Source: Candidatus Gastranaerophilales bacterium (GTDB lineage: Bacteria > Cyanobacteriota > Vampirovibrionia > Gastranaerophilales > Gastranaerophilaceae). From it: a stretch of DNA of 61,556 nucleotides. The stretch is taken from positions 1-61,556 of the forward strand of contig CALUVE010000011.1 of assembly GCA_944324135.1 (NCBI GenBank), written 5' to 3'. The position numbers and the translations under genes are program-made. Below the pieces are notes generated by a model, which searched no databases, had not been told where the DNA came from, and worked only from the letters and a program-made list of their open reading frames with translations. Below are positions 15,917 to 24,774 of this stretch, piece after piece. Each line of letters opens with the position of its first letter. Within the stretch, counting starts at the first letter, position 1.

Positions 15917-18900
15917 TTAAAAGCTCATGATAATAGCCAAATTGAATTCATCCCCTTTGACCTCATCAGCAGGCGGTTTTACGATATTAAGAGTGTTTTT
16001 AACAGATTGTAACACTATTTGGTCAATTTGAGCAGAACCGCTGCTTATTGCCATGTCTGCTTTTTTTACATCGCCTGACGGGGAGAGGGTTAGAGCTACC
16101 TTTACTCTGTCTGTAGACGAGTAATCGGTAGTTAGAAGCAGGTCGCTTGATGCTGAAAGTTTGACACTTCTTCCTACAGTCTGGAGATATTTTCTTATTC
16201 CCTCGCTGTATGACAGGTAGTCCGGAATTTCAAATGTTATTTTTTTGATTTCAGGATAGAAATGTCCTTTTACAACAGTATTTGATGCTGTTGCTGCAGG
16301 TTCTGCTTTTTTAATTCCCGGTGCTGCCGGAGGCGGTGTTTGTGCAATTTTTTCATCAGCAGGAGCCGGCAATGTTTCAGGAATTTTAACTGCCGGCGTT
16401 GTGGTTTCCGGTGCAGGCGGCTGCATATCGCCGTTGCCGAGAGTGTCTATAATTTCGCCCTCAGGTACAGGCTGCAGGTCAGATGTTTCTGTGGATTTTC
16501 CGTTTTTAATAAATGTTGTCAGAGTCAATACCCCGAGTAATGCCGCAACTACTACCAGCAAAAGAATCATGCCTTTTTTGCCTTTTTCTTTTGCCATTGT
16601 CTGCATGTAGATTGTTTCTTCAGGCGTTAGTTCCTGGTCTGTGATATCTGAATCGGATTCTTGATTAACTTCCGGCATTGCTTCCATATCAAGATTTTCT
16701 ATAGTATCTTTTGTATCATCATCATTATCGCTGTCATTGTCGTCGTCATCGTCATCCGGAAGTCCGTTGCCCAGAAGTGTATCTATTTCTGCGAGAATAT
16801 TTTTGGAATCAAGTTCTGCCGGAATATCATCAGGAGCTTGTTTTGGTTCATTTTTTGCGGCTGAACCTATTCCTGTTACCGGAGTGTCAAATGAAAGTGT
16901 TGCATCTTCCATATCCATCGGTTTTGGTGCATCTGCATTATCTTCAATTAATGTAAACGGAAGGTCCTCTGAGTCATTTGTTTTTGACGGCTCCTCATCC
17001 ATATCAGAAAAAGATAGCAGTTCGGAATCATCATTTTTTTGAGTGTTTTCTGTGACTGAATCAATGTTCATAGATATATCATCAGCGAAAGATAAGGTTT
17101 CAGACGGTTGTTCGGAAGCTGTTGATGTTTCCGTGATATTCTCCGGCTCTTCCGGCGCAAAGCTGAGAAGTTCGTCCGGTTTAAACTCTTCAGGAACCTC
17201 TTGATTGTCCGGCTGTGTGTCTATAGTTTCTTCCGGCGCAAAGCTGAACAAATTATCGATTGTGTCTGCAGGAGTTTCTTCGTTTTCTGTTTGCAGGGGT
17301 GAAGATTCCTCCGGCGCAAAGTTTAACAAGTCCTCGTGAGTTTCAACAATAGATTCTGTATTTTCAGGCTGTGCGTTCAGAGGTTCTTCCGTAAAGTGTA
17401 ATAAATCCTCCTGAACTTCATCTGCCGGCTCCAGCCCCTGTGTATCCTGAGCAGCGGAAGTTTCCGGTTCATCAAGAGTAATATTTTCATTTAATTCCGG
17501 TAAAACATCATCAAAACTCAAGTTTTCAGGTTCTGTAGATAGAGGTTCTTCCGGAATCAAATCATCACCGGCCGGCAATGATAAATCCTGTTCTAAATCT
17601 AAATTGTCGATATTATCCAGCGGTTGAAGATTATCAAGATTAATATTTTCTAAATCTTCCTGCTCTTGAGTGTCTCCAAGTTCTGTAAGATTTTCCGGAG
17701 TCAGGCTTAAATCATCAATTTCCGGTACTGGTTCAGTTTCTGTCTGAGGTATAAAATCTTCTGTATTGATGCTTCCGGTCTCAATCGGCTCAAGAACGGC
17801 AGTCTCAGGATTTTCATCAACAGTATTTTCTGTTGAGGAGAGTTCTTCAAGGTTATCAATAGAAGTTTCCAGATTGTCTATTGACATTTCCTCAAGATTA
17901 TTGATGGAGTTCTCTTCAGAATTGCCGGCAGGCAGGAGTGCATCACTTTCTTCCATTGGCTGGAGATTTTCTTCAAGGTTAAAGCTGTCGAATGTTTCCA
18001 TATTATCCGTTGTCGGCAGTGATTCTATATCTAAGTTAAGCTGATTTTCTTCTGTCTGTGCTGTTTCTGTCGGAGTATCATCCAATAAGGTCATGTTGAT
18101 GTCACTGTCGGTTGTATCTTCTTGCGGTTCGGAAGTTTCAAGACCAATGGTGTCAAGCGCTCCGATTGCTGTAAGTTGTTCATCGACAATATCAGTTTTA
18201 AGTTCCGGCATGGTCATTTTTTCCATAGAGGTTTCGTCCTCGGATGACAGAGCGGTAATGAAATTCCCTTCATTACTGTTATCCTGATTGTCAAAATCTA
18301 CTTCTAATGACACCGGTTCCAATACATCAAATGCAACGGCATCATTAGCACTGTAATCATCGTGTCTGAAGTTTTCAATATTTTCCGGAACACTTACATC
18401 AATATCATCAAAGTTTATCAATTCTTGTGAGGAGTCATCATATTCCGGAGGAGTTGTGTATCCCAGCATTGCATTTTCTGCCTCGTCAGGTTCATTCTGC
18501 GAGTTGTCAATAAATTCTATGTCATTTTCGGAGGTTGTATTTTCTTCTGCCGGTTCTTCTGTAAAAATTAAATCTTCGGTTACTTCCGTTTCGCTCTCCG
18601 GCTGCAGAGTATCTTCTGCTGCAGGCATTAAGATTTCATCTAATGAAACCTCTTCTCCGTCAGGAAAATCATGAGACTCAAGATTGTCAGTTGTATTTGT
18701 GCTTTCTTCCGCTATTTCAGGGAAAATTTCTTCTTCTGTAGCGGCTGTTGAGTCTGTTGTGTCGGATACTTCCGGAGTCAGATTTTCTTCGTCAATAACC
18801 GGCGGCAATTCTTCCGGAGCTGCTGTGCTCTCCATTGAATCAAATTCATCATTGCTGTTGTCAAACATTTCAAATTCATCAACAGGCTGTGATAAATTTT

Positions 18901-19696
18901 CCGGACTGTTCTGCAGGTCTGCCGGTTCTTCCGGTAAGTCATCTCCGGCTGTCAGAATCATTGGAGTACGTGCTGAGGTTTCGGTTATTGTTTTTTGCAA
19001 ATCGTCATCATTTGCCGCTTTATAGGAAAGAATTTCAAAATTGCTGAATTCAATAAGTCTGTCTCTCAGGGAATCTGATTTGAGGAGTGTGCCTATCAGA
19101 TTCTTTTTATCTTCATCATGCAAGTCATTATCTACCATTGAGATAAAATATGACTCGGACATGTAAACAGTCTCTTCATCTAAAATTTGAGTTGTATTAT
19201 TTGAGGCACTTTCTATAAATGCTTTAAGGTTAATTACAGGAGTTAATTTTTCTTTCTGGATAAAATAATAGTCATTGTTTGCATCTTTTTTATTAATCAG
19301 TTCAGGTTTAAAAAAACCGAGCGCTTTTACGTAACTCTGATCTTCAGACAGCTGGAATACAAGATAAATATCAGGAGTAAGTCCGTATTCAAAATGACTT
19401 TTCGGGACAAAAATGTATTTGTCGCTAAATACCACTCTGACATCAATGTGGACATTAGGCAGGATTATATCTGCAATATCAAATTCTTCCAAAAATTTGT
19501 GTACAGAATGCAGATTATGAAGATTAGAAACGTTTATCCCCTCGGAGGCAAGATATTTAAGTCCTAATTCCACCCCGAGAGTATTGATATAGGCTCTGTT
19601 TCTCACACTGTTTTTTGCAAAACCTTTTGCCTGTGCGCTCGCTTCTGCTTTATCATTTTCTTCTACATAAATTAAAGTTTCCTGTCCTGATGTCAT
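15917..19696 (-). CDS. Large acidic transmembrane protein with TonB-like C-terminus
   Basis: A 1259-residue protein; start ATG 19696 is set by AGGAGG 7 nt upstream. Parts: a globular N-terminal domain (about 1-190) that may resemble the cyanobacterial DUF1822 family; about 800 residues of Asp/Glu/Ser/Thr/Pro-rich low complexity with repeated short motifs such as LLSFAPEE; an Asp-rich run before about 1000; one transmembrane helix (about 1043-1063); a Pro-rich spacer; and a C-terminal TonB-like domain (about 1145-1259). The predicted topology is N-in with the TonB domain in the periplasm. It heads a unit with the sigma factor 40 nt downstream. It might tether or sense for that sigma factor, but this is inference; no ExbB/ExbD is present here. 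Confidence 0.75.
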   Translation of the reverse strand: MTSGQETLIYVEENDKAEASAQAKGFAKNSVRNRAYINTLGVELGLKYLASEGINVSNLHNLHSVHKFLEEFDIADIILPNVHIDVRVVFSDKYIFVPKSHFEYGLTPDIYLVFQLSEDQSYVKALGFFKPELINKKDANNDYYFIQKEKLTPVINLKAFIESASNNTTQILDEETVYMSESYFISMVDNDLHDEDKKNLIGTLLKSDSLRDRLIEFSNFEILSYKAANDDDLQKTITETSARTPMILTAGDDLPEEPADLQNSPENLSQPVDEFEMFDNSNDEFDSMESTAAPEELPPVIDEENLTPEVSDTTDSTAATEEEIFPEIAEESTNTTDNLESHDFPDGEEVSLDEILMPAAEDTLQPESETEVTEDLIFTEEPAEENTTSENDIEFIDNSQNEPDEAENAMLGYTTPPEYDDSSQELINFDDIDVSVPENIENFRHDDYSANDAVAFDVLEPVSLEVDFDNQDNSNEGNFITALSSEDETSMEKMTMPELKTDIVDEQLTAIGALDTIGLETSEPQEDTTDSDINMTLLDDTPTETAQTEENQLNLDIESLPTTDNMETFDSFNLEENLQPMEESDALLPAGNSEENSINNLEEMSIDNLETSIDNLEELSSTENTVDENPETAVLEPIETGSINTEDFIPQTETEPVPEIDDLSLTPENLTELGDTQEQEDLENINLDNLQPLDNIDNLDLEQDLSLPAGDDLIPEEPLSTEPENLSFDDVLPELNENITLDEPETSAAQDTQGLEPADEVQEDLLHFTEEPLNAQPENTESIVETHEDLLNFAPEESSPLQTENEETPADTIDNLFSFAPEETIDTQPDNQEVPEEFKPDELLSFAPEEPENITETSTASEQPSETLSFADDISMNIDSVTENTQKNDDSELLSFSDMDEEPSKTNDSEDLPFTLIEDNADAPKPMDMEDATLSFDTPVTGIGSAAKNEPKQAPDDIPAELDSKNILAEIDTLLGNGLPDDDDDDNDSDNDDDTKDTIENLDMEAMPEVNQESDSDITDQELTPEETIYMQTMAKEKGKKGMILLLVVVAALLGVLTLTTFIKNGKSTETSDLQPVPEGEIIDTLGNGDMQPPAPETTTPAVKIPETLPAPADEKIAQTPPPAAPGIKKAEPAATASNTVVKGHFYPEIKKITFEIPDYLSYSEGIRKYLQTVGRSVKLSASSDLLLTTDYSSTDRVKVALTLSPSGDVKKADMAISSGSAQIDQIVLQSVKNTLNIVKPPADEVKGDEFNLAIIMSF
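16980..17420 (-). repeat. Tandem short linear motifs LL(S/N/H)F(A/T)xEE
   Basis: Within the acidic linker there are at least six spaced copies of a 9-10 residue motif: EDLLHFTEE, EDLLNFAPEE, DNLFSFAPEE, DELLSFAPEE, ETLSFADD and SELLSFSDMDEE. They are separated by 15-35 acidic residues, a layout expected of a multivalent binding platform. Confidence 0.7.
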
Positions 19697-19808
19697 GTTT
19701 TTTCCTCCTGTAATTATATTGATTACACACGGTGAAAAAATATTCCAAAAATATCGTAAACTTTTGTAACAATTATTGAAAAAAGAAATAATTTGAGTCA
19801 AAATAATT

Positions 19809-19836
19809 TTGTCAGTGGTTTTATTTAGTGTATAGA
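19809..19836 (+). promoter_or_regulatory. Promoter of the V-S-F-R-G protein gene
   Basis: TTGTCA (19809-19814), a 16-bp spacer and TATAGA (19831-19836), about 40 nt before ATG 19879, which also has AGGAGG upstream. Confidence 0.55.
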
Positions 19837-19878
19837 AATTAATGTGGTAAGTGTAATATTAATAAGGAGGCAATCCAA

Positions 19879-20301
19879 ATGATTAGTTCTGTGTCAAGTG
19901 TAAGTTTTCGTGGTGAAGCGCCTAAGGCTCAAGCTTCCGGTGCTCAAAGAGATATTCAAGATTTGATTAACCAGCCGGGTAAATTTACAAAAACCGAAGA
20001 TGCTCCTGTTGCCGAAAAGAAAAAAGGCGGAGCAATGAAGAAAATCGGTAAAGTTTTGTTAGGTGCTGCTATCGCTCTCGGTGTTGTTGTCGGTGCTAAC
20101 AAATTAGGTTTCAAACCTCAAGTACTTGATGAAACAGCAGGCTTTGCTAAAAAAGCTCTTAATAAAGTTGCAGGATGGTGTGATACTATCACAAAACATA
20201 CCTGGGATGCTTTAGTAAATGTTTTCAAAAGAAATAAAGGTTCTGATATCGCAGAAGAAATTGCAGACGCAGCTGCTGATGCTGCCGGTGCTGCATCATA
20301 G
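19879..20301 (+). CDS. Small protein with N-terminal VSFRG motif and one hydrophobic helix
   Basis: A 140-residue protein of unknown function. AAGGAGG lies 9 nt before the ATG. The first 13 residues read MISSVSSVSFRGE, much like MPINAISNVSFQGF in the lipobox protein at 2210-3364. After a polar stretch and a basic EKKKGGAMKKIGK segment comes a hydrophobic helix (about 59-75), then amphipathic helices and an Ala/Asp-rich tail. It has no classical N-terminal signal peptide. The gene is monocistronic, with its own promoter and terminator. Confidence 0.8.
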   Translation: MISSVSSVSFRGEAPKAQASGAQRDIQDLINQPGKFTKTEDAPVAEKKKGGAMKKIGKVLLGAAIALGVVVGANKLGFKPQVLDETAGFAKKALNKVAGWCDTITKHTWDALVNVFKRNKGSDIAEEIADAAADAAGAAS

Positions 20302-20320
20302 TCAATTTTAAATTCAATAA

Positions 20321-20363
20321 AAAATCTTCGCCGGCAATTTAGTGTTGGCGAAGATTTTTTTTC
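20321..20363 (+). terminator. Rho-independent terminator
   Basis: AAAATCTTCGCC (20321-20332) pairs with GGCGAAGATTTT (20347-20358), followed by a T-run. It lies between the small VSFRG gene and the convergent hemW. Confidence 0.9.
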
Positions 20364-20368
20364 GAAAT

Positions 20369-21457
20369 CTATTCTAAAAATTCTGATAAAATTACATTGC
20401 TCACAAGAAATCCGTCATCAGAAAATTTGTAGCCGTTTTGTGTTTTTATAAGGTGTCCGGTTGTGAGATATTTTTTTAGAATTCTGTTGTATTTTTTGTC
20501 AAAATCAATAGAAAATTTTTCGTTTATTTGTTTGGTTTCAATCCCGTCTCCTCGTCTGAACCCGAGGAAAATTTCTTCCTCAAGTTCTTCCTGTTTTGAA
20601 ATTTTATGAAAGGAAGCATGTTCGGTGGGCGTGTTAATATAATCGTCAAGGTTTTCTTTGTTGGAATATCTTACCCCGTCCGCATAACCGTGTGCAGCCG
20701 CTCCAAAACCATAGTAGCTGTTATTGTTCCAGTAGTTTAAATTGTGGCGGGAATTACAGCCTGAAATTGAAAAGTTGCTTATTTCGTAATGCTCAAATCC
20801 GTTTGAGGTAAGAGTTTTTATTGCAAGTTCGTACATGTCTGCCTGAACGTCTCCGTCAGGCAGATGTTCAGGTTGGTGTGTGTAAAAATAACATCCCTCA
20901 TCTATTTTGAGCCCGTATAGTGAAATATGCTGTACTCCGAGAGAAATGGCTCTCTTTAAATCCTGTTCAAAGATTTCTTCTGTTTGTTCGGGCAGCCCGT
21001 AGATAAAATCCAGATTTATATTTTCAAATCCTGCAAGTTTTGCGTTCTGTACCGCGTTAATCACATCTTCTGCTTTGTGTCTGCGTGATATTATTTCTAA
21101 AATTTTGTTGTCAAAAGTCTGGCACCCGAGGCTTATTCTGTTTATTCCAAGCCCTTTGAGTGATTTTAAATATTCTAACGTGAGTCCGTCCGGATTTAAT
21201 TCGGCTGTTATTTCCGTTTCCTCTGTAATGTTAAAGTGAGCAATAATCCGCTTAAATTCGTCGATTGTGAGCAGGGACGGAGTTCCTCCTCCAAAGTATA
21301 GAGTATCTAATTTTTCATATCTGTAATAATGCAGAATTTCTTTTTCAAGTGCATCAAGATATTTTTCTTTCAAACTAATACAAGGGTATGAGATGAAAGA
21401 ACAATAATTACACTTAGATTTGCAAAAAGGTATGTGGATATAGACATTTTTTACCAT
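20369..21457 (-). CDS. hemW: HemW-like radical SAM protein
   Basis: A 362-residue member of the HemN/HemW family. The radical SAM cluster motif is CKSKCNYC (Cys13, 17, 20), preceded by YIHIPFC, and YFGGGTPSLL supplies the SAM-binding glycines. RISLGCQTF, FIYGLPEQT and the HNLNYW segment are typical of HemW, which acts as a heme chaperone; true anaerobic coproporphyrinogen dehydrogenase HemN has a longer N-terminus with an extra Cys. The length favours HemW. It is convergent with the small gene before it and divergent from the export operon. Confidence 0.88.
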   Translation of the reverse strand: MVKNVYIHIPFCKSKCNYCSFISYPCISLKEKYLDALEKEILHYYRYEKLDTLYFGGGTPSLLTIDEFKRIIAHFNITEETEITAELNPDGLTLEYLKSLKGLGINRISLGCQTFDNKILEIISRRHKAEDVINAVQNAKLAGFENINLDFIYGLPEQTEEIFEQDLKRAISLGVQHISLYGLKIDEGCYFYTHQPEHLPDGDVQADMYELAIKTLTSNGFEHYEISNFSISGCNSRHNLNYWNNNSYYGFGAAAHGYADGVRYSNKENLDDYINTPTEHASFHKISKQEELEEEIFLGFRRGDGIETKQINEKFSIDFDKKYNRILKKYLTTGHLIKTQNGYKFSDDGFLVSNVILSEFLE

Positions 21458-21618
21458 AAATGTATTTTATTATAAAAATCAATCCTGCGGTTTATGACTT
21501 TTAGAGAAAATACATTAAACAGTTGATGTGAAGTTGTGCATAATCTCCTATTGTTATTGTAGTGGGATGTACCCAAATTGTTCGAACATATAATTTAACG
21601 GGGATAGTTAGCTGACAA

Positions 21619-22812
21619 ATGACAAACGAAACCTTAGACTCAATTGAATCTCGTGAATTATACTATCAATACCAGTGGTATAAAGATGTTTTTCCGCCGG
21701 TATTGCAGGAAACTTGTGATGAATTTTTTACTCCGGGGTTTACATTCCAATTGCTCGGAATCAGTAAAAACGTTAATACGTTGATGGACAAAAGTTTTTA
21801 TTTTGTTACCAAAGTGCGTATTGATGATGAGCATGACATGTTTTTCAGAGCATCGGAACAGGCAATCAGCGCTATATTAAACAGGGTGCTCGGGCGTTCC
21901 AACAGAGGGTTTAATTTGAATAACCTCACAGAATTGGAAACAAAAATTATTACGGCATTTAATGACTTTCTTTTCGGGTCTGTTTCCCAGCTTTTGATAC
22001 CGCCTGCGCCAAACCTTTTAAAGAGAGTAAATTTTGATATGATACACCTGACTTTTCTTCTGAAAGAAGAAACAGAGGGCGCGGTCGCAAAATTTGTGGT
22101 ATCTGTTCCGGCTGTTTTGATAAACCCTGTGAGTGTGCCGGAGGGTGTTGATAAATTTGATTATGATGATTTTCTCTCCAGTACAATTACTGCAAGAGTT
22201 ATACTGGGGACAACACGCTTTTCAATGCTGGATGTAAAAGAGCTTGATGAGGGCGATATTGTAGTTTTTGATGAAAGTAATATTAAAAAAGTTAAGTTGA
22301 TTTTTAATGATAACGAGTTCGACGTGAAACTTAATCCGAACTTAGGGCTTGTTATGGTCGCGGATGAAGATGGAGGTGAAGATATGACTGCAGGTAATCC
22401 AAACTTGTGGGATAGTATAGAAGTTGATATGGTCGGTGAATTTGATGCCGTTAAAATTTCTCTCGGCGATTTGAAAAAAATCGAACAGGGAATGGTTGTT
22501 GACCTGACTTCAATTTATGAAAATATGGTAACTCTTTATGTAGAAGATAAATATATCGCAAGGGGCGAACTTGTTATTATTAATGACCGCTATGGCGTAA
22601 AAATTCAGGAAGTTGCAGCAAAAGGCGCGCCAAAAGCTGCAGCAGCAGCCAAAGCTGAGCCTGCTCAGGATGATGATATTCCGGAAGAAGAATTTGCAAA
22701 TGATGCCGCAGAACCTGATATGTCATCTGAACCGGAAGCCGGCGGCGGTGGCGGAGGCTCTGAAGAAGATGAATTTGATTACAGTGATTTTGAACTGGAA
22801 GATGATATTTAG
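21619..22812 (+). CDS. C-ring protein with two SpoA domains (FliM/FliN- or SctQ-like)
   Basis: A 397-residue cytoplasmic protein. The first 170 residues resemble the FliM middle (CheC-like) region, with LTELETKIITAFNDFLF. Two SpoA modules follow at about 190-240 (RVILGTTRFSMLDVKELDEGD) and 270-335 (FDAVKISLGDLKKIEQGMVV ending in RYGVKIQEV). A FliM normally has one SpoA and FliN another; two in one chain is the plan of SctQ in injectisomes, or of a FliM-FliN fusion. The tail is Ala-, then Gly-rich and ends acidic. It heads the operon of export-gate genes, which supports a role at the base of a type III apparatus. Confidence 0.8.
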   Translation: MTNETLDSIESRELYYQYQWYKDVFPPVLQETCDEFFTPGFTFQLLGISKNVNTLMDKSFYFVTKVRIDDEHDMFFRASEQAISAILNRVLGRSNRGFNLNNLTELETKIITAFNDFLFGSVSQLLIPPAPNLLKRVNFDMIHLTFLLKEETEGAVAKFVVSVPAVLINPVSVPEGVDKFDYDDFLSSTITARVILGTTRFSMLDVKELDEGDIVVFDESNIKKVKLIFNDNEFDVKLNPNLGLVMVADEDGGEDMTAGNPNLWDSIEVDMVGEFDAVKISLGDLKKIEQGMVVDLTSIYENMVTLYVEDKYIARGELVIINDRYGVKIQEVAAKGAPKAAAAAKAEPAQDDDIPEEEFANDAAEPDMSSEPEAGGGGGGSEEDEFDYSDFELEDDI

Positions 22813-22861
22813 TTTTAAATAACTGATTTTTCAAAATGAGACTTACGGGGAGATAAAAAAT

Positions 22862-23233
22862 ATGAGCGGATATTTAATCAATTTTATGATTTATACACTT
22901 GCAATGGTGGGGGTTATTTTTCTTGCCCTTTTTATATACAAAAAAACTTCTGTTATGCCTGGCGGGAAAAGCCGCTCAAAATTTCTTGGGGTAGAAGATG
23001 TTATGAGCCTTACACCTCGTAAGAGTCTTTATGTTGTGCGCGCAGGGAATGAAAAATTTCTCATCGCCTCTGATATGGAAAGAACTACATTAATTTCCAA
23101 ACTTGAGAATAATCCGGCGGAATTTGTGCCTCAGGAAAATTTACCGTCAGTTGATGATTTGCCTGATATTACAAATTACGCAGGCCGCAGAAAAGCTGTT
23201 ATGAAAGAAATGGCAAAGAAAATTAATTTTTAG
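22862..23233 (+). CDS. fliO: FliO-like membrane protein
   Basis: A 123-residue protein with one N-terminal transmembrane helix (about 6-26) and a small cytoplasmic domain containing LTPRKSLYVVRAGNEKFLIA, the usual FliO pattern. FliO is the assembly scaffold for FliP and is found in flagellar rather than injectisome systems, so this gene argues for a flagellar origin of the cluster. It is 9 nt before the fliP-like gene. Confidence 0.75.
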   Translation: MSGYLINFMIYTLAMVGVIFLALFIYKKTSVMPGGKSRSKFLGVEDVMSLTPRKSLYVVRAGNEKFLIASDMERTTLISKLENNPAEFVPQENLPSVDDLPDITNYAGRRKAVMKEMAKKINF

Positions 23234-23242
23234 GGGATAGAC

Positions 23243-23887
23243 ATGGATGCAGGACTTTTAAATAATTTAAATCCGGTTTTACAAATGCTGATAGTAATGA
23301 GTGTTTTCTCATTATTGCCGTTTGTATTTTGTTGTATGACGAGTTTTTTGAGATTTGTCATAGTGTTTTCAATGCTGAAAACCGCAATGGGTACTCAACA
23401 GGTGCCTCCGTCAATTGTAATTATCGGTCTTTCCATGATTTTGACATTTTTCACTATGGGGAATACTTTCCAGAAAATGTATGAGCTCGGGTCTGTTCCT
23501 TATCAGAAAAATCAGAATATCATAATGGCAATTCAAGAGGGGTCAAAACCTTTGAAAGAATTTATGATGAAACAGACAAGGGAAACGGATTTGGCATTTT
23601 TCGTGGAACTTTCTCAGAAAGTTCCTCCCAAAACTCCGGAAGAAATAACAATCTGGCAGGTTGCTCCGGCTTATATTATGAGTGAACTCAAAACAGCTTT
23701 TGAAATAGGTTTTATCATATTTGTACCGTTTATCGTTTTGGACCTTGTTGTTGCAAACATATTGCTGGCGTTAGGTATGTTTATGTTATCACCGACAATT
23801 ATTTCGTTGCCGTTCAAGCTTTTGATATTTATTGCTGTAGACGGATGGGCGCTGATAGTTCAGGGACTTGTGACAAGTTACAACTAG
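23243..23887 (+). CDS. fliP: Export gate protein FliP/SctR
   Basis: A 214-residue inner-membrane core subunit of the type III export gate. Signature stretches are FLRFVIVFSMLKTAMGTQQVPP, the VAPAYIMSELKTAFEIGF segment and VDLVVANILLALGM-like DLVVANILLALGMFMLSP. It lacks a long cleavable signal peptide. Four hydrophobic helices are visible. It is followed 13 nt later by the fliQ-like gene. Confidence 0.93.
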   Translation: MDAGLLNNLNPVLQMLIVMSVFSLLPFVFCCMTSFLRFVIVFSMLKTAMGTQQVPPSIVIIGLSMILTFFTMGNTFQKMYELGSVPYQKNQNIIMAIQEGSKPLKEFMMKQTRETDLAFFVELSQKVPPKTPEEITIWQVAPAYIMSELKTAFEIGFIIFVPFIVLDLVVANILLALGMFMLSPTIISLPFKLLIFIAVDGWALIVQGLVTSYN

Positions 23888-23900
23888 AGAGGATTGATTT

Positions 23901-24389
23901 ATGGAACTTTTAATGGAATATATGGCAAGAGGCTTTCTCGTAATGCTTACGATATCAATGCCCTGTGTACTTGTTGCAGCCGGTATAGGTCTGGTTGTCG
24001 GTATTTTGCAGGCGGTTACGCAGGTTCAGGAACAAACTATTGCAGCTGCTCCGAAAATTCTCGGTGTTTTTCTTGTAATTATTATTGGCGGGGTGGGGTT
24101 TGTAAGACTGCTTACAAATTTCTATACTGACGGAATGGCAATTGCTTTTAATGTTTTGCCTAAGAACGATAATTTTGTACTTGCGGCTGACTATTACAAA
24201 TACACAACACCTTTTGAGGGTGAAATGAATGACAGATTTAAGAACCAGCCGACTATTAATGAAATTATGAAAAATCCGGGCAAAGTTCCGTTTATTGACA
24301 GAAACTCCAAACTCAAATATACTCCGGCGCCGAGAATTCCGATGCCGAGACCTGATTTTGTGGAAACAAATACTATCTTAGGACGTTAA
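23901..24389 (+). CDS. fliQ: Export gate protein FliQ/SctS with C-terminal extension
   Basis: Residues 1-85 are a normal FliQ: two transmembrane hairpin helices with ISMPCVLVAAGIGLVVGILQAVTQVQEQT and the following LLTNFYTDG. A further 77 residues (about 86-162), hydrophilic and Pro/Arg-rich near the end (TPAPRIPMPRPDF), have no counterpart in usual FliQ proteins of about 88 residues. The reading frame has no break, so the extension appears real. The next gene starts one base after its stop codon. Confidence 0.88.
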   Translation: MELLMEYMARGFLVMLTISMPCVLVAAGIGLVVGILQAVTQVQEQTIAAAPKILGVFLVIIIGGVGFVRLLTNFYTDGMAIAFNVLPKNDNFVLAADYYKYTTPFEGEMNDRFKNQPTINEIMKNPGKVPFIDRNSKLKYTPAPRIPMPRPDFVETNTILGR

Positions 24390-24390
24390 T

Positions 24391-24768
24391 ATGAAAAAAA
24401 ACAGTTTAATTTTAGCTTTAATAATTTTATTGACACAGGCAGCTTATGCGGCCGATTATATTGTCTCATCAGACCGGCCTGTTAAAGCTGTTTACGTGCG
24501 TAATGAAGAGATTCTGACAGCAAAGCCGTTATATACGTTGAATAACGACAAGGAAAATATTATTATTTCCGTTAAAAAAGACGGCAAAACAGCAATTCTG
24601 GTTAACCGTTTTGACGAAGAGATTATTCTTGACGTAAGAATTAAAGACGGCGAAATGAAGATAAAAAATGACAAAGGATTTGACTATTTCCCTATAGACA
24701 ATCCGCCGGAGGGGCTGGAAATTCTTCCGCCGCCCTCTCCCGATACAGCCGCTAAAACAGAGGGGTAA
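24391..24768 (+). CDS. Small secreted protein inside the export-gate operon
   Basis: A 125-residue protein with a clear signal peptide (MKKNSLILALIILLTQAAYA, cut before ADY). The mature part is beta-rich and short (about 105 residues) and ends in a Pro-rich tail. It resembles no flagellar gene I know; its place between fliQ and fliR, with 1-nt and 6-nt gaps, suggests a role in the same apparatus, perhaps as a periplasmic partner of the extended FliQ. Function unknown. Confidence 0.8.
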   Translation: MKKNSLILALIILLTQAAYAADYIVSSDRPVKAVYVRNEEILTAKPLYTLNNDKENIIISVKKDGKTAILVNRFDEEIILDVRIKDGEMKIKNDKGFDYFPIDNPPEGLEILPPPSPDTAAKTEG

Positions 24769-24774
24769 TTACTT

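Noticed and set aside
16340-19047. Many plus-strand frames of 60-113 codons opposite the acidic protein
   Set aside because: They are Ser/Val-rich mirror frames produced by the low-complexity GAA/GAT codons of the minus-strand gene.
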